Positions 52,483 through 59,746 of a stretch of DNA of 60,001 bases are shown here, one piece after another. Under the pieces are notes generated by a model. That model saw only the letters and a list, made by a program, of their open reading frames with translations. It ran no database searches and was not told the origin of the DNA. The translations under genes and the position numbers were made by a program. The DNA lies in contig DATIYF010000016.1 in the NCBI GenBank assembly GCA_035517775.1, forward strand, positions 1 to 60,001. Direction: 5' to 3'. The DNA comes from DATIYF01 sp035517775 (lineage in GTDB: Bacteria; Acidobacteriota; Terriglobia; Terriglobales; Acidobacteriaceae). Every line of letters starts with the position of its first letter. The first letter of the stretch is position 1.

Positions 52483-53139
52483 ATGGGAGGCCTGATCCCC
52501 CTAAGTGACGCGTCGCGCCGTCCGGTGCGCATGCCGGTCGTCACCGGCCTCATCATCTTCGTCAACGTCTGCGTTTTTCTGCTCGAGCTCGCCCGGGGCG
52601 ATGCCTTCGTCGCCCAGTGGTCGGTAATCCCGGCGCAAATCACCTCCGGCCATCACTGGATCACGATTTTCACTGCCATGTTTATGCACGGCAGCTGGTC
52701 GCACATCATCGGCAACATGATTTTTCTGTGGGCCTTCGCACCTGAGATCGAAGATGCCATGGGACCGCTCCGCTACCTCGTCTTCTATCTTCTGGGTGGA
52801 GTGGTGGCTATGCTGGCCCAGGTCGTGGCCGACCCGCACTCCACCATCCCGAACCTGGGCGCCAGCGGCGCCATCGCGGCCGTGATGGGCGCATTCATCG
52901 TCACTTATCCTCGCGATCAGATTAAGGCTGTGCTGTTTCTCTTCGTCTTCGTGCGCATCACCTTCATTCCTGCCTCGCTCCTGATCGGCTTCTGGTTTCT
53001 CACCCAGCTCGTCCACGCGGGCGCCGTGGCGAACGTGCAGAGCGGCGGCGTCGCTTACCTCGCCCACGTAGGCGGATTTATCTTCGGCGCCGTCACTGCG
53101 CGCCTGTTCGAAATGCCCGCCGCCTCACGCGAGGTATAG
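52483..53139 (+). CDS. Rhomboid family intramembrane serine protease
   Basis: Membrane protein of 218 residues with six membrane segments. The catalytic Ser is in NLGASGAIAAVMGAF (GxSG motif) and the catalytic His in AYLAHVGGFIFG. The loop-1 motif HGSWSHIIGNMIFLWAF, with its His and Asn, is also present. Rhomboids cleave single-pass membrane substrates; the substrate here is unknown. The start at 52483 has GGGGCGGAG about 8 bases upstream, and TAGAAT at about 52427 may be the promoter. It converges with the PPOX gene. Confidence 0.94.
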   Translation: MGGLIPLSDASRRPVRMPVVTGLIIFVNVCVFLLELARGDAFVAQWSVIPAQITSGHHWITIFTAMFMHGSWSHIIGNMIFLWAFAPEIEDAMGPLRYLVFYLLGGVVAMLAQVVADPHSTIPNLGASGAIAAVMGAFIVTYPRDQIKAVLFLFVFVRITFIPASLLIGFWFLTQLVHAGAVANVQSGGVAYLAHVGGFIFGAVTARLFEMPAASREV

Positions 53140-53156
53140 CTCACCACGGGCGGAGT

Positions 53157-53648
53157 TCAATCCAGCGGCAGCATGTATCCCGGCGTGTTGCCCAGGCGGC
53201 CGCCGAAAGCCTGTTTGTCAAGCTCCGTCAGGTCCCAGGTGAACCACCAGGCCGGCCTCAGCCGTATCACCACGTCGTCAAAGGCCTCGAACACCGGCCC
53301 CACGTGGGCATCGGCCATGGCCTCCGCGCTCAGATACCGCCGGTGCAGCCGCTCGCTGATCTCTCTGGCCTCGGCGCCGGTGACAAGTTCGGCGCTGCCT
53401 GCCGCCGTAACCCCGCGCTCGGCGCCGGGCTTGCGCGCATCCACCATCAGCGAGGCCTTCGGCCGCGCCATCACGTTCCGCGCCTTGCGCATCCTGGAGG
53501 AGGTGGTGACGAACAGCGTGCTGTTCTCGAAGAGATACCAGACCGCGGTCAGATGAATGCTGCCATCGGCGTTTTCCGTCGCCAGGGTCGCGATGTGGCG
53601 CCCGCGCAGAAATTCCTGAAACTTCGCATCCAGAGTTTGGGTCGGCAA
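53157..53648 (-). CDS. Pyridoxamine 5'-phosphate oxidase-related (PPOX/F420-type) protein
   Basis: Split-barrel flavin-fold protein of 163 residues. The N-terminal strand pattern FLRGRHIATLATENADGSIH and LTAVWYLFENSTLFVTTSS is typical of the PPOX class that binds FMN, F420 or haem. The middle part KARNVMARPKASLMVDARKPG fits cofactor phosphate binding. The C terminus is FTWDLTELDKQAFGG. The cofactor cannot be assigned from the sequence. No neighbour points to a pathway. Confidence 0.87.
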   Translation of the reverse strand: MPTQTLDAKFQEFLRGRHIATLATENADGSIHLTAVWYLFENSTLFVTTSSRMRKARNVMARPKASLMVDARKPGAERGVTAAGSAELVTGAEAREISERLHRRYLSAEAMADAHVGPVFEAFDDVVIRLRPAWWFTWDLTELDKQAFGGRLGNTPGYMLPLD

Positions 53649-53679
53649 GTCGTGTCCTCCGCTATAGCTTTGCTTTCGT

Positions 53680-53720
53680 TGTCATTTCGAGCGTAACCGG
53701 AAATCTGCTTCTGGATTCCA
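53680..53720. repeat. TGTCATTTCGAG-family repeat
   Basis: TGTCATTTCGAGCGTAACCG begins at 53680 and GAAATCTGCTTCTGGATTCC follows. It sits immediately before the truncated methyltransferase, at the point where that gene has lost its 5' part. Confidence 0.55.
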
Positions 53721-53763
53721 ACACGAAAAGCGGTCAGGAGTAAAATTCCTCGACCCAGAAAGG

Positions 53764-54054
53764 CCGATCACCTGCCGCTTCGGCATCATGCTCTTTCCCG
53801 ATGTTCCCAAGGCCCTGGCCGAGATTCGCCGCGTGCTCAAGCCCGGCGGCCGCGCATGTTTCGCCGTCTTCGGCTCGCTGCAGGAAAATCCGCTGTTCAG
53901 CGTGAGCCTAGGGTCCTTTCTCAAGCGTGCGCCGGCGCCTCCTCCGCCGCCGCCCGGCGTCATCGCCGAGGTCCTCGCCGGCCTGCGGTCGTTTCAGCAG
54001 GGCGACCGCATCAATCTGCCGGCTACCGTCATCCTCGCCGCCGGCTCCGCCTAG
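53764..54054 (+). pseudogene. Remnant of a SAM-dependent methyltransferase gene
   Basis: The frame encodes PITCRFGIMLFPDVPKALAE followed by IRRVLKPGGRACFAVFGSLQ, which is the centre of a class I methyltransferase (strand 4, strand 5 and the LKPGG turn). The N-terminal SAM-binding part (motif I, GxGxG) is missing: upstream is repeat-like sequence. After a proline run (APAPPPPPPG) the protein jumps directly to a short C-terminal-like end (FQQGDRINLPATVILAAGSA). Both a 5' truncation and an internal deletion are therefore likely. A nominal ATG at 53788 gives 88 residues, but the matching sequence extends upstream of it, which argues for decay rather than a small gene. Confidence 0.7.
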
Positions 54055-54058
54055 CAAT

Positions 54059-54523
54059 CTACTTCTTGCGCTGCTGCCGCCGCAGCGCCGCCATCATGGC
54101 GGCGATCCGCTTTTCCCGCGTCTCCGGCTTCTTCGCCTCTTCGATTTCGCGGACGTACTCCTTCTGGTGCGTGAACGAGAGCTGTGGCCAGAATTCTTTG
54201 GCCTTGGCGTCGCCCTCAATAATCTTCTTCAGGTAGGCGGGCACTGCAACCGTGCGCTTATCTTCATCCAGCTCCATCACCACCGCGACGGTATCGCCCG
54301 CTTTGCACCTGGCGCCCGCGCGCAGCTCGGCGTTGACCACCATCATGTGCCCCTCGCCCATGTTCATCAGCGAGCTGCGAAAAGGAAAGCCGTTGATCGT
54401 GCCCTTCACCGGCACCCGGCCCTTGCGCCCGAAGACGGCAGGAACGTCGAAGGGCGGTTTGACTGCCGCTACCTCTGATCCGGATTGTCCAATCAGCTTA
54501 ACCTTGAACTTGTGCTGGCTCAT
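54059..54523 (-). CDS. DUF1905/YdeI-type (bacteriocin-protection-like) protein
   Basis: Protein of 154 residues. The N-terminal about 95 residues are a DUF1905 beta-barrel (VPAVFGRKGRVPVKGTING, FPFRSSLMNMGEGHMMVVN, AGDTVAVVMELDEDKRTV). The C-terminal part (FTHQKEYVREIEEAKKPET, EKRIAAMMAALR) is the OmdA/YdeI motif. Proteins of this type are linked to resistance to antimicrobial peptides in enteric bacteria, but the biochemical role is not known. GAGGAGG precedes the ATG at 54523. Confidence 0.9.
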   Translation of the reverse strand: MSQHKFKVKLIGQSGSEVAAVKPPFDVPAVFGRKGRVPVKGTINGFPFRSSLMNMGEGHMMVVNAELRAGARCKAGDTVAVVMELDEDKRTVAVPAYLKKIIEGDAKAKEFWPQLSFTHQKEYVREIEEAKKPETREKRIAAMMAALRRQQRKK

Positions 54524-55029
54524 GGTCCTCCTCGCCAGGAATCCGGAGCATTGTAGCGGAGCGGCGCTGTCATCTTGTCATTCCGGGGGACTTCACGCCC
54601 GGGGAATCTGCCTTTCGCCAAAGCAGAAGCAGATTTCTCACTGCGCTCGAAGTGACATGGAAATCAGCCGCCGGCGATTCTGGACCCCGGCCGCGCCTCC
54701 GGCATCGCGTTTAAACCCGGTTGTGCGACTTTCGCACAGGGTCTAATTTCGGCGATCTCCCGCCGGGCGTACCCCGGGGTCATTCCGGATACAAACGAGC
54801 ATCCTGGAGCGCCGTCATTCCCAAAATGGGAAATTGCGGCGCCCTGAGCTTCCGCTGAAAGCCGGCCGGAAGCGGAGCCGAAGAGGCTGCATTCCACTTC
54901 TCCCGTGCTTTCTAAGAGATACTGGGCTTTCCCGGCGGAGCAGAGTCTCGGCCCAGACTTGCACCATCCGGATGCTGATAGAATTTCTAGCTGCCTTTCA
55001 GGCGCTCATCCCCTGTATGCGAGGCCCCC
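54524..55029. other. Gene-free region upstream of purH
   Basis: 506 bases. It contains the repeat element at 54576-54657, a palindrome TGTGCGA-CTT-TCGCACA at 54722-54738, partial TCATTCC repeat pieces at about 54779 and 54812, and a TAGAAT hexamer at 54979-54984 that may be the -10 box of purH. I see no supported ORF and no sequence I can recognise as a purine riboswitch. Confidence 0.5.
54576..54657. repeat. Complete TGTCA...TGACA inverted-repeat element (82 bases)
   Basis: The left end TGTCATTCCGGGGGACTTCA continues to GGGGAATCTGC; the right end, read on the minus strand, is TGTCACTTCGAGCGCAGTGA followed by GAAATCTGC. Both halves thus start TGTCA and finish (A)ATCTGC, with about 20 bases between. 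It is the most complete member of the family and looks like a small non-autonomous or REP-like element. Confidence 0.65.
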
Positions 55030-56586
55030 ATGCCCAAGATTCAGCGCGCCATTCTCAGCGTGACCGACAAGACCGGCCTGGCCGAATTCGCCCGCCAGCT
55101 CTCGGAAATGGGGGTGGAGCTCATCTCCACCGGCGGCACGGCCAGGCTGCTGCGCGACGCGGGCATCCGGGTGAAAGACGTCGCTGAGCTGACCGGCTTC
55201 CCCGAGATGCTCGATGGCCGGGTGAAGACGCTGCACCCCAAGGTGCACGGCGGAATTCTGCATCGCCGCGAAGACCCGGCACACCGCAGCGCCGTGGCCG
55301 AGCATGGCATCCAGGCGATTGACATGGTGGTGGTGAATCTTTATGCCTTTGAGAAAACCGCGGCCCGCCCGGGCGTGCCCTTCGAAGAGCTGATCGAGAA
55401 TATTGATATCGGCGGCCCCTCCATGATTCGCTCCGCCGCTAAAAATTTTCAGGATGTCGCGGTCGTCACCTCACCCGCCGACTACGCTGCCCTGGCCGAC
55501 GAAATGCAGAGGTCTGGCGGGGCGCTCTCGGCGGCCACCAAGTGGCGCCTGGCGCAGAAGGCCTTCGCCCTGACCGCGGCCTATGACTCCGCCATTGCTT
55601 CGACTCTTGAGCACGTCAGCGCCAACGGCCGCTACGAGCTGCATCCCGAAGAAGGATTTCCCCGCACCCTGCGTCTTTCTTTCAACAAGATCACGGACCT
55701 GCGCTACGGCGAGAACCCTCACCAGAAGGCCGCCATGTACTCCGATGGCTCGGGCGCGGGCGTGGCCAACGGCCGCCAGCTGCAGGGCAAGGAGCTTTCC
55801 TACAACAACATCGTGGACCTGCAGGCGGCCTGGGACCTGGCGCAGGAGTTCGACGAGACTGTCTGCGCCATCATCAAGCACACTAACCCGTGCGGCACGG
55901 CCACGGGCAGCACGCTGGCGGAAGCGTACAAGAAGGCGCTGGAATGCGACCCGGTGTCGGCCTTCGGCGGCGTCATCGGCGTGAACCGCGTGCTGGATGG
56001 AGAAACGGCGGAAGAAATGGCCAAGCTCTTCCTGGAAGTAGTCGCGGCGCCGGGCTTCGACGAGGAGGCGCGCGCGAGGTTCGCGGCCAAGAAAAATCTG
56101 CGGCTGGTGGAGATCAGCCACGCCGCGCAGAAGTGGGTGCTGAAAAATATCTCGGGAGGGATTCTGCTGCAGGATTCCGATTCGCGCCCGCTCGCCGAGA
56201 GCGACCTGAAGGTGGTGACCAAACGCGCGCCCACTGCGCAGGAAAAACGCGCCCTGCTCTTCGCCTGGAAGGTGAGCAAGCACGTGAAGTCGAATGCGAT
56301 TCTCTACGCCCGCGACGGCCAGACCGTAGGTGTGGGCGCGGGCCAGATGAGCCGCGTAGATGCCTGCAAAGTCGGCGCCATGAAAGCGGTGCTGCCGCTG
56401 AAGGGCACGGTCGCGGCCTCAGACGCGTTCTTTCCCTTTCCCGACGGAGTGGAAGAGATTGCCCGGGCCGGGGCCACGGCCATTATTCAGCCGGGCGGCT
56501 CGGTGCGCGACCAGGAGGTCATCGAAGCTGCCGACCGGCTGGGCATGGCGATGATCTTCACCGGGGTGCGGCACTTCCGGCACTAA
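55030..56586 (+). CDS. purH: Bifunctional AICAR formyltransferase / IMP cyclohydrolase
   Basis: Last two steps of IMP synthesis. 518 residues, the usual length. The N-terminal cyclohydrolase domain has ILSVTDKTGLAEFARQL, LISTGGTARLLRDAG, FPEMLDGRVKTLHPKVHGG and NIDIGGPSMIRSAAKNF. The formyltransferase domain has RYGENPHQKAAMYSD, ELSYNNIVDLQAAWDLAQEF, IIKHTNPCGTATG with the catalytic Lys-His pair, and SDAFFPFPDGVEEIARAGAT. The start is ATG at 55030. No other purine gene lies next to it. Confidence 0.97.
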   Translation: MPKIQRAILSVTDKTGLAEFARQLSEMGVELISTGGTARLLRDAGIRVKDVAELTGFPEMLDGRVKTLHPKVHGGILHRREDPAHRSAVAEHGIQAIDMVVVNLYAFEKTAARPGVPFEELIENIDIGGPSMIRSAAKNFQDVAVVTSPADYAALADEMQRSGGALSAATKWRLAQKAFALTAAYDSAIASTLEHVSANGRYELHPEEGFPRTLRLSFNKITDLRYGENPHQKAAMYSDGSGAGVANGRQLQGKELSYNNIVDLQAAWDLAQEFDETVCAIIKHTNPCGTATGSTLAEAYKKALECDPVSAFGGVIGVNRVLDGETAEEMAKLFLEVVAAPGFDEEARARFAAKKNLRLVEISHAAQKWVLKNISGGILLQDSDSRPLAESDLKVVTKRAPTAQEKRALLFAWKVSKHVKSNAILYARDGQTVGVGAGQMSRVDACKVGAMKAVLPLKGTVAASDAFFPFPDGVEEIARAGATAIIQPGGSVRDQEVIEAADRLGMAMIFTGVRHFRH

Positions 56587-56760
56587 CAATTCACCTCACG
56601 GTGGAGAGCGGCGAAGAAGAGCCTTCGCCCCGGACGGCGCGGGGTTTCGTAAATCTACGTAAACCAGCGGCGCCGAGGCGACCGGGCAGGCAACCGGGAC
56701 GCGCACGATAGAATCTGACAACCCAGAACCCACTCCAGAGCGCGCCGCCGTCGTTACTGT

Positions 56761-57363
56761 ATGGTTAATAGATCAGGAATAGCCAGCATTCTCAGGCACC
56801 CGCGAGGCTGCGGGGAAAAAACCAGCCGAGCCTGGTTTCCCGAGGCGTTCAAGCGCGGACTCCAAAGAAATCAGTTACGTGGCGCTGAAGCTCCCCGCTT
56901 CCACGGCGGGGCATATTTTCGCGCTTTTTTCAGCTGCCTGCTGCTGGCTCTCAGCCTTCCCGCGCGGGCGGCGCTGGGCGGAGATGTGAGTTCGGTGCAG
57001 GCTGACCGCGCCAGCATGAAAGGCGCGGTTCATGCCACGGCGGCCCAGGGCTACACGGTCCACGAAATCACTGGGTCCACGGGCGTGGTGGTGCGTGAGT
57101 ATGCTTCTTCGAGCGGCAAGGTCTTCGCCGTTGGATGGCAGGGGCTGCATCCGCCTGACATGCAGCAGATTCTTGGGAGCTATTTTGCGCAGTATGAGCA
57201 GGCCGTGGCCCAGGCGCATGCCAACCGCTTTGGGCGGCATCCGCTGATGATCCGGACGCCGGGACTGGTGGTCGAAATGGGCGGCCACATGCGGGATTTC
57301 GTGGGTAAGGCCTATGTTCCCGGAATGCTTCCGCAGGGAGTTCGCGCTGAAGACCTGCACTAG
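56761..57363 (+). CDS. DUF2844 exported protein
   Basis: Matches the DUF2844 family, known from Burkholderia-type bacteria beside DUF3443. The mature part starts ALGGDVSSVQ and contains YTVHEITGSTGVVVREYASS, GKVFAVGWQGLHPPDMQQIL and GSYFAQYEQAVAQ. A hydrophobic signal segment lies at residues 53-70 (FRAFFSCLLLALSLPARA) but is preceded by 52 residues that no exported protein needs. Residues about 39-49 of that extension are encoded by a repeat that recurs at 58590. The only in-frame ATG is at 56761 and has no ribosome-binding site, so the true start is in doubt. The DUF3443 gene follows after 27 bases. Function is unknown. Confidence 0.82.
   Translation: MVNRSGIASILRHPRGCGEKTSRAWFPEAFKRGLQRNQLRGAEAPRFHGGAYFRAFFSCLLLALSLPARAALGGDVSSVQADRASMKGAVHATAAQGYTVHEITGSTGVVVREYASSSGKVFAVGWQGLHPPDMQQILGSYFAQYEQAVAQAHANRFGRHPLMIRTPGLVVEMGGHMRDFVGKAYVPGMLPQGVRAEDLH
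56875..56907 (+). repeat. TTACGTGGNGCTGAAGC repeat, copy 1 (inside the DUF2844 reading frame)
   Basis: TTACGTGGCGCTGAAGC is followed after CTCCC by CGCTTCCACGGC. It contains a GAAGC/GCTTC hairpin. It differs from copy 2 at 58590 in only a few positions. Confidence 0.65.
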
Positions 57364-57390
57364 AAACTTTGGGCTGGCGGAGGAGGTAGC

Positions 57391-58578
57391 GTGCGCAGCG
57401 GTCTGATATTTCTTATGTGCGGGTTGATCGGACTGGCGGCCGGCTGCGGCGGCGGCAGTGGATCATCCACCCAATCCACTACGCCCCCTCCAACCAGCAG
57501 CGGCCAGAATGTGCAGGCAATCACCGTGAACGGCGGGCCTGTCGGGGGATACCCCAATGGCGTGTTTACCAGCGTGATGATTTGCGTGCCCGGCACCAGC
57601 AGCTGCAACACGATTGACGGCGTGCTGGTGGATACGGGTTCGGTAGGCCTGCGGCTGCTGGCCTCTTCGGTGACGGTTTCGCTTCCGCAGGCGATGATCA
57701 ATGGAGATCCGCTCTCTAACTGCGTGCAATTCCTGGATGGCTCTTATCTTTGGGGCGGAGTGAATACTGCGGACGTGAAATTCTCGGGAGAAACCGCATC
57801 GTCAGTGCCGATTCAGTTGATCAGCGATGCGACCACCGGCATCCCTTCCGCCTGCTCGAACGGGGGCATGAATGAGGACACGGTGGCAACCCTCGGCGCC
57901 AACGGAATTCTTGGTGTTGGGCCTTACCTGCAGGATTGCGGCGGCGCCTGCGCGGCGGGCACCGGCTTCAGGGTCTACTATGAGTGCCCCGCTTCCGGCT
58001 GCGTTGAGACCAGGGTGCCGGTCGGCCAGCAGGTACAGAACCCGGTCTCGCTTTTCGCCACAGATAACAACGGAGTGGTTCTCGAGCTGCCCTCAGTCTC
58101 AACCGATGCGACCACGGTGAACGGGTCTATGGTGTTTGGCATTGGAACGCAATCGAACAATGCGCTGGGCAGCGCCAAGGTTTACACCTTCAATAATCAG
58201 GGATACATAGACACCAGTTTCAACAGCCAGTCGCTGGCGCAGAGCTTTATTGACAGCGGCTCCAACGGATATTTCTTCGCCGATAGTTCCATCACTCAGT
58301 GCGCCAGCGGGGATGGCTTTTACTGCCCCAGTTCGCCGCTCAGCCTCTCGGCCAGCAACCAGGGCGGGAACGGAACCAGCGGCACGGTGAATTTCAGCGT
58401 GGGCAACGCCGACATGCTGTTCAACAACGTGGCCGATAATGCCTTCAGCACGCTCGCCGGCACCAATGTCTCCGGCAGTTTTGACTGGGGGCTGCCGTTC
58501 TTCTACGGGCGCAATGTTTTCACCGCAATTGAGACGCGCAGCACTCCCGGGGGAACGGGGCCGTACTGGGCGTACTGA
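57391..58578 (+). CDS. DUF3443 lipoprotein with pepsin-like aspartic protease motifs
   Basis: Protein of 395 residues starting with GTG at 57391 after GGAGGAGG. A lipobox ends at Cys19 (GLIGLAAGC), so it is a lipoprotein. It carries two D-T/S-G-S motifs, VLVDTGSVGLRLL (Asp81) and SFIDSGSNGYFF (Asp288), about 207 residues apart. Further pepsin-like landmarks lie in the expected order: a flap-like GSYLWGGVNTADVKFSGE after the first Asp, NGILGVGPYL (compare pepsin DGILGLA) and NGSMVFGIGTQSNNALGS. These are the marks of a bilobal A1-type aspartic protease fold. Activity is not proven. It pairs with DUF2844 upstream, as in other genomes I know of. At least ten cysteines suggest disulfides. Confidence 0.88.
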   Translation: MRSGLIFLMCGLIGLAAGCGGGSGSSTQSTTPPPTSSGQNVQAITVNGGPVGGYPNGVFTSVMICVPGTSSCNTIDGVLVDTGSVGLRLLASSVTVSLPQAMINGDPLSNCVQFLDGSYLWGGVNTADVKFSGETASSVPIQLISDATTGIPSACSNGGMNEDTVATLGANGILGVGPYLQDCGGACAAGTGFRVYYECPASGCVETRVPVGQQVQNPVSLFATDNNGVVLELPSVSTDATTVNGSMVFGIGTQSNNALGSAKVYTFNNQGYIDTSFNSQSLAQSFIDSGSNGYFFADSSITQCASGDGFYCPSSPLSLSASNQGGNGTSGTVNFSVGNADMLFNNVADNAFSTLAGTNVSGSFDWGLPFFYGRNVFTAIETRSTPGGTGPYWAY

Positions 58579-58589
58579 GGGGAACTGCT

Positions 58590-58622
58590 TTACGTGGGGC
58601 TGAAGCGCCACGCTTCCACGGC
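58590..58622 (+). repeat. TTACGTGGNGCTGAAGC repeat, copy 2
   Basis: TTACGTGGGGCTGAAGC is followed after GCCA by CGCTTCCACGGC. It lies 12 bases after the DUF3443 stop, between converging genes. The pair of copies brackets the DUF2844 mature region and DUF3443. Confidence 0.65.
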
Positions 58623-58696
58623 AGCGCGGGGTTCCGTGCGAGTCCTAACCTTTCGGGGCAAGCAAGACTGCCTGCCCGCCGCGTCTTCGGTCATCG

Positions 58697-59746
58697 CTAG
58701 CGACCCAACTTTTCATCGAAGAATTTGGCCATCAGGTTCAGGCACTCGGTAGTTTCCGGCAACTGGAAGTGATACCAGAAGGCGTGCGGCATGGCGTCAA
58801 AGACGACGAGTTGGGCAGCCACGCCGGCACGCAGCAGCGCGCGGTGAAAGGTCGAGGTATCGCTGAGCAGCATGTCGCGGGTGCCGGTGACCAGCAGGCT
58901 GGGCGGGAAGCCGCTGAGGTCGGCGAAGAGGGGAGAGAGCACCGGGTCGCGGCGGTCGGTCTTGGCGACGTAGTCGGGATCGTGGCCTTCCCTGGGGTCC
59001 GAGGGATGCATCATGCCGGGCAGGCCGTTGAGCGCAAAAATCTCGCGCGAATCGCTGGTGCGGCTGAAATCGGCGAGCATGGTGAACAGGCCGAGGGCGC
59101 CGGGAAGCGGCAGGCGAAGCTGCTTCAGCCTGACGGTGACTTCAGCGGCGAGGATTCCGCCGGCCGAGGTGCCGAAAATTCCAATCTGGCGAGGCTTATA
59201 GGTCTTGAGCAACTCTTTGTAAACGGCGACGGTATCCTCCACCGCGGCGGGAAAGGGGTGCTCGGGCGCGAGGCGGTAGTAGACGGAGACGACTTTGATT
59301 TTGGCCAGATTGGCGATGGGAACGCCTTCGATGAGCGAGCCGGAATCGGAATTAAACCCGCCGCCGTGCACATTGATGAGCACGCGGTGGGCGTTGGCCG
59401 GCGGAGTGGAGAGCGGCGTGATGATATCGGTGCGGACGCCGCCGAGGGTGGCGGTTTTGATGTTGACAGGATAAAGCTTTTCGGCCTCGGCGGAGTCGCG
59501 GGCGCGCCATTCGTCGGTGTGCGTACGGCGCTCGGCCAGAGTTTCGGGAGCGTACTTGTACCTGGTGAGTGAGTCGAGCCATTTCTGGGCTTCGGGGCTG
59601 ATGGTCTCGGGCATGGGCACCACGCGGGTAATGTGGGCGGTGCCATCGGGATCGAAGGTGGCGGAATCCTGTTGCGGCGCGGACTGCGCGGCCGAGGCCA
59701 GAGCGAAGCCGAGCGTAGCAACGAGGCAGAGCATGCGCGTCTTCAT
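58697..59746 (-). CDS. Secreted alpha/beta hydrolase (hormone-sensitive lipase-type esterase)
   Basis: Esterase of the HSL (type IV) family with 349 residues. A signal peptide ends near residue 22 (LGFALASAAQSA). The oxyanion motif is HGGG in LINVHGGGFNSDSGS. The nucleophile Ser is in GIFGTSAGGILAAE, the acid is probably Asp in LVTGTRDMLLSD and the His is in DAMPHAFWYHF. SVYYRLAPEHPFPAAVED is the usual block between them. Substrates are likely short-chain esters of unknown identity. The start is ATG at 59746. Confidence 0.94.
   Translation of the reverse strand: MKTRMLCLVATLGFALASAAQSAPQQDSATFDPDGTAHITRVVPMPETISPEAQKWLDSLTRYKYAPETLAERRTHTDEWRARDSAEAEKLYPVNIKTATLGGVRTDIITPLSTPPANAHRVLINVHGGGFNSDSGSLIEGVPIANLAKIKVVSVYYRLAPEHPFPAAVEDTVAVYKELLKTYKPRQIGIFGTSAGGILAAEVTVRLKQLRLPLPGALGLFTMLADFSRTSDSREIFALNGLPGMMHPSDPREGHDPDYVAKTDRRDPVLSPLFADLSGFPPSLLVTGTRDMLLSDTSTFHRALLRAGVAAQLVVFDAMPHAFWYHFQLPETTECLNLMAKFFDEKLGR

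Noticed and set aside
53788..54054. An intact 88-residue gene
   Set aside because: Matching methyltransferase sequence continues upstream of the ATG and the SAM-binding motif is absent, so decay is the simpler reading.
54524..55029. Purine riboswitch upstream of purH
   Set aside because: I could not find the three-way junction elements; the hairpins seen belong to repeat families or are too short.
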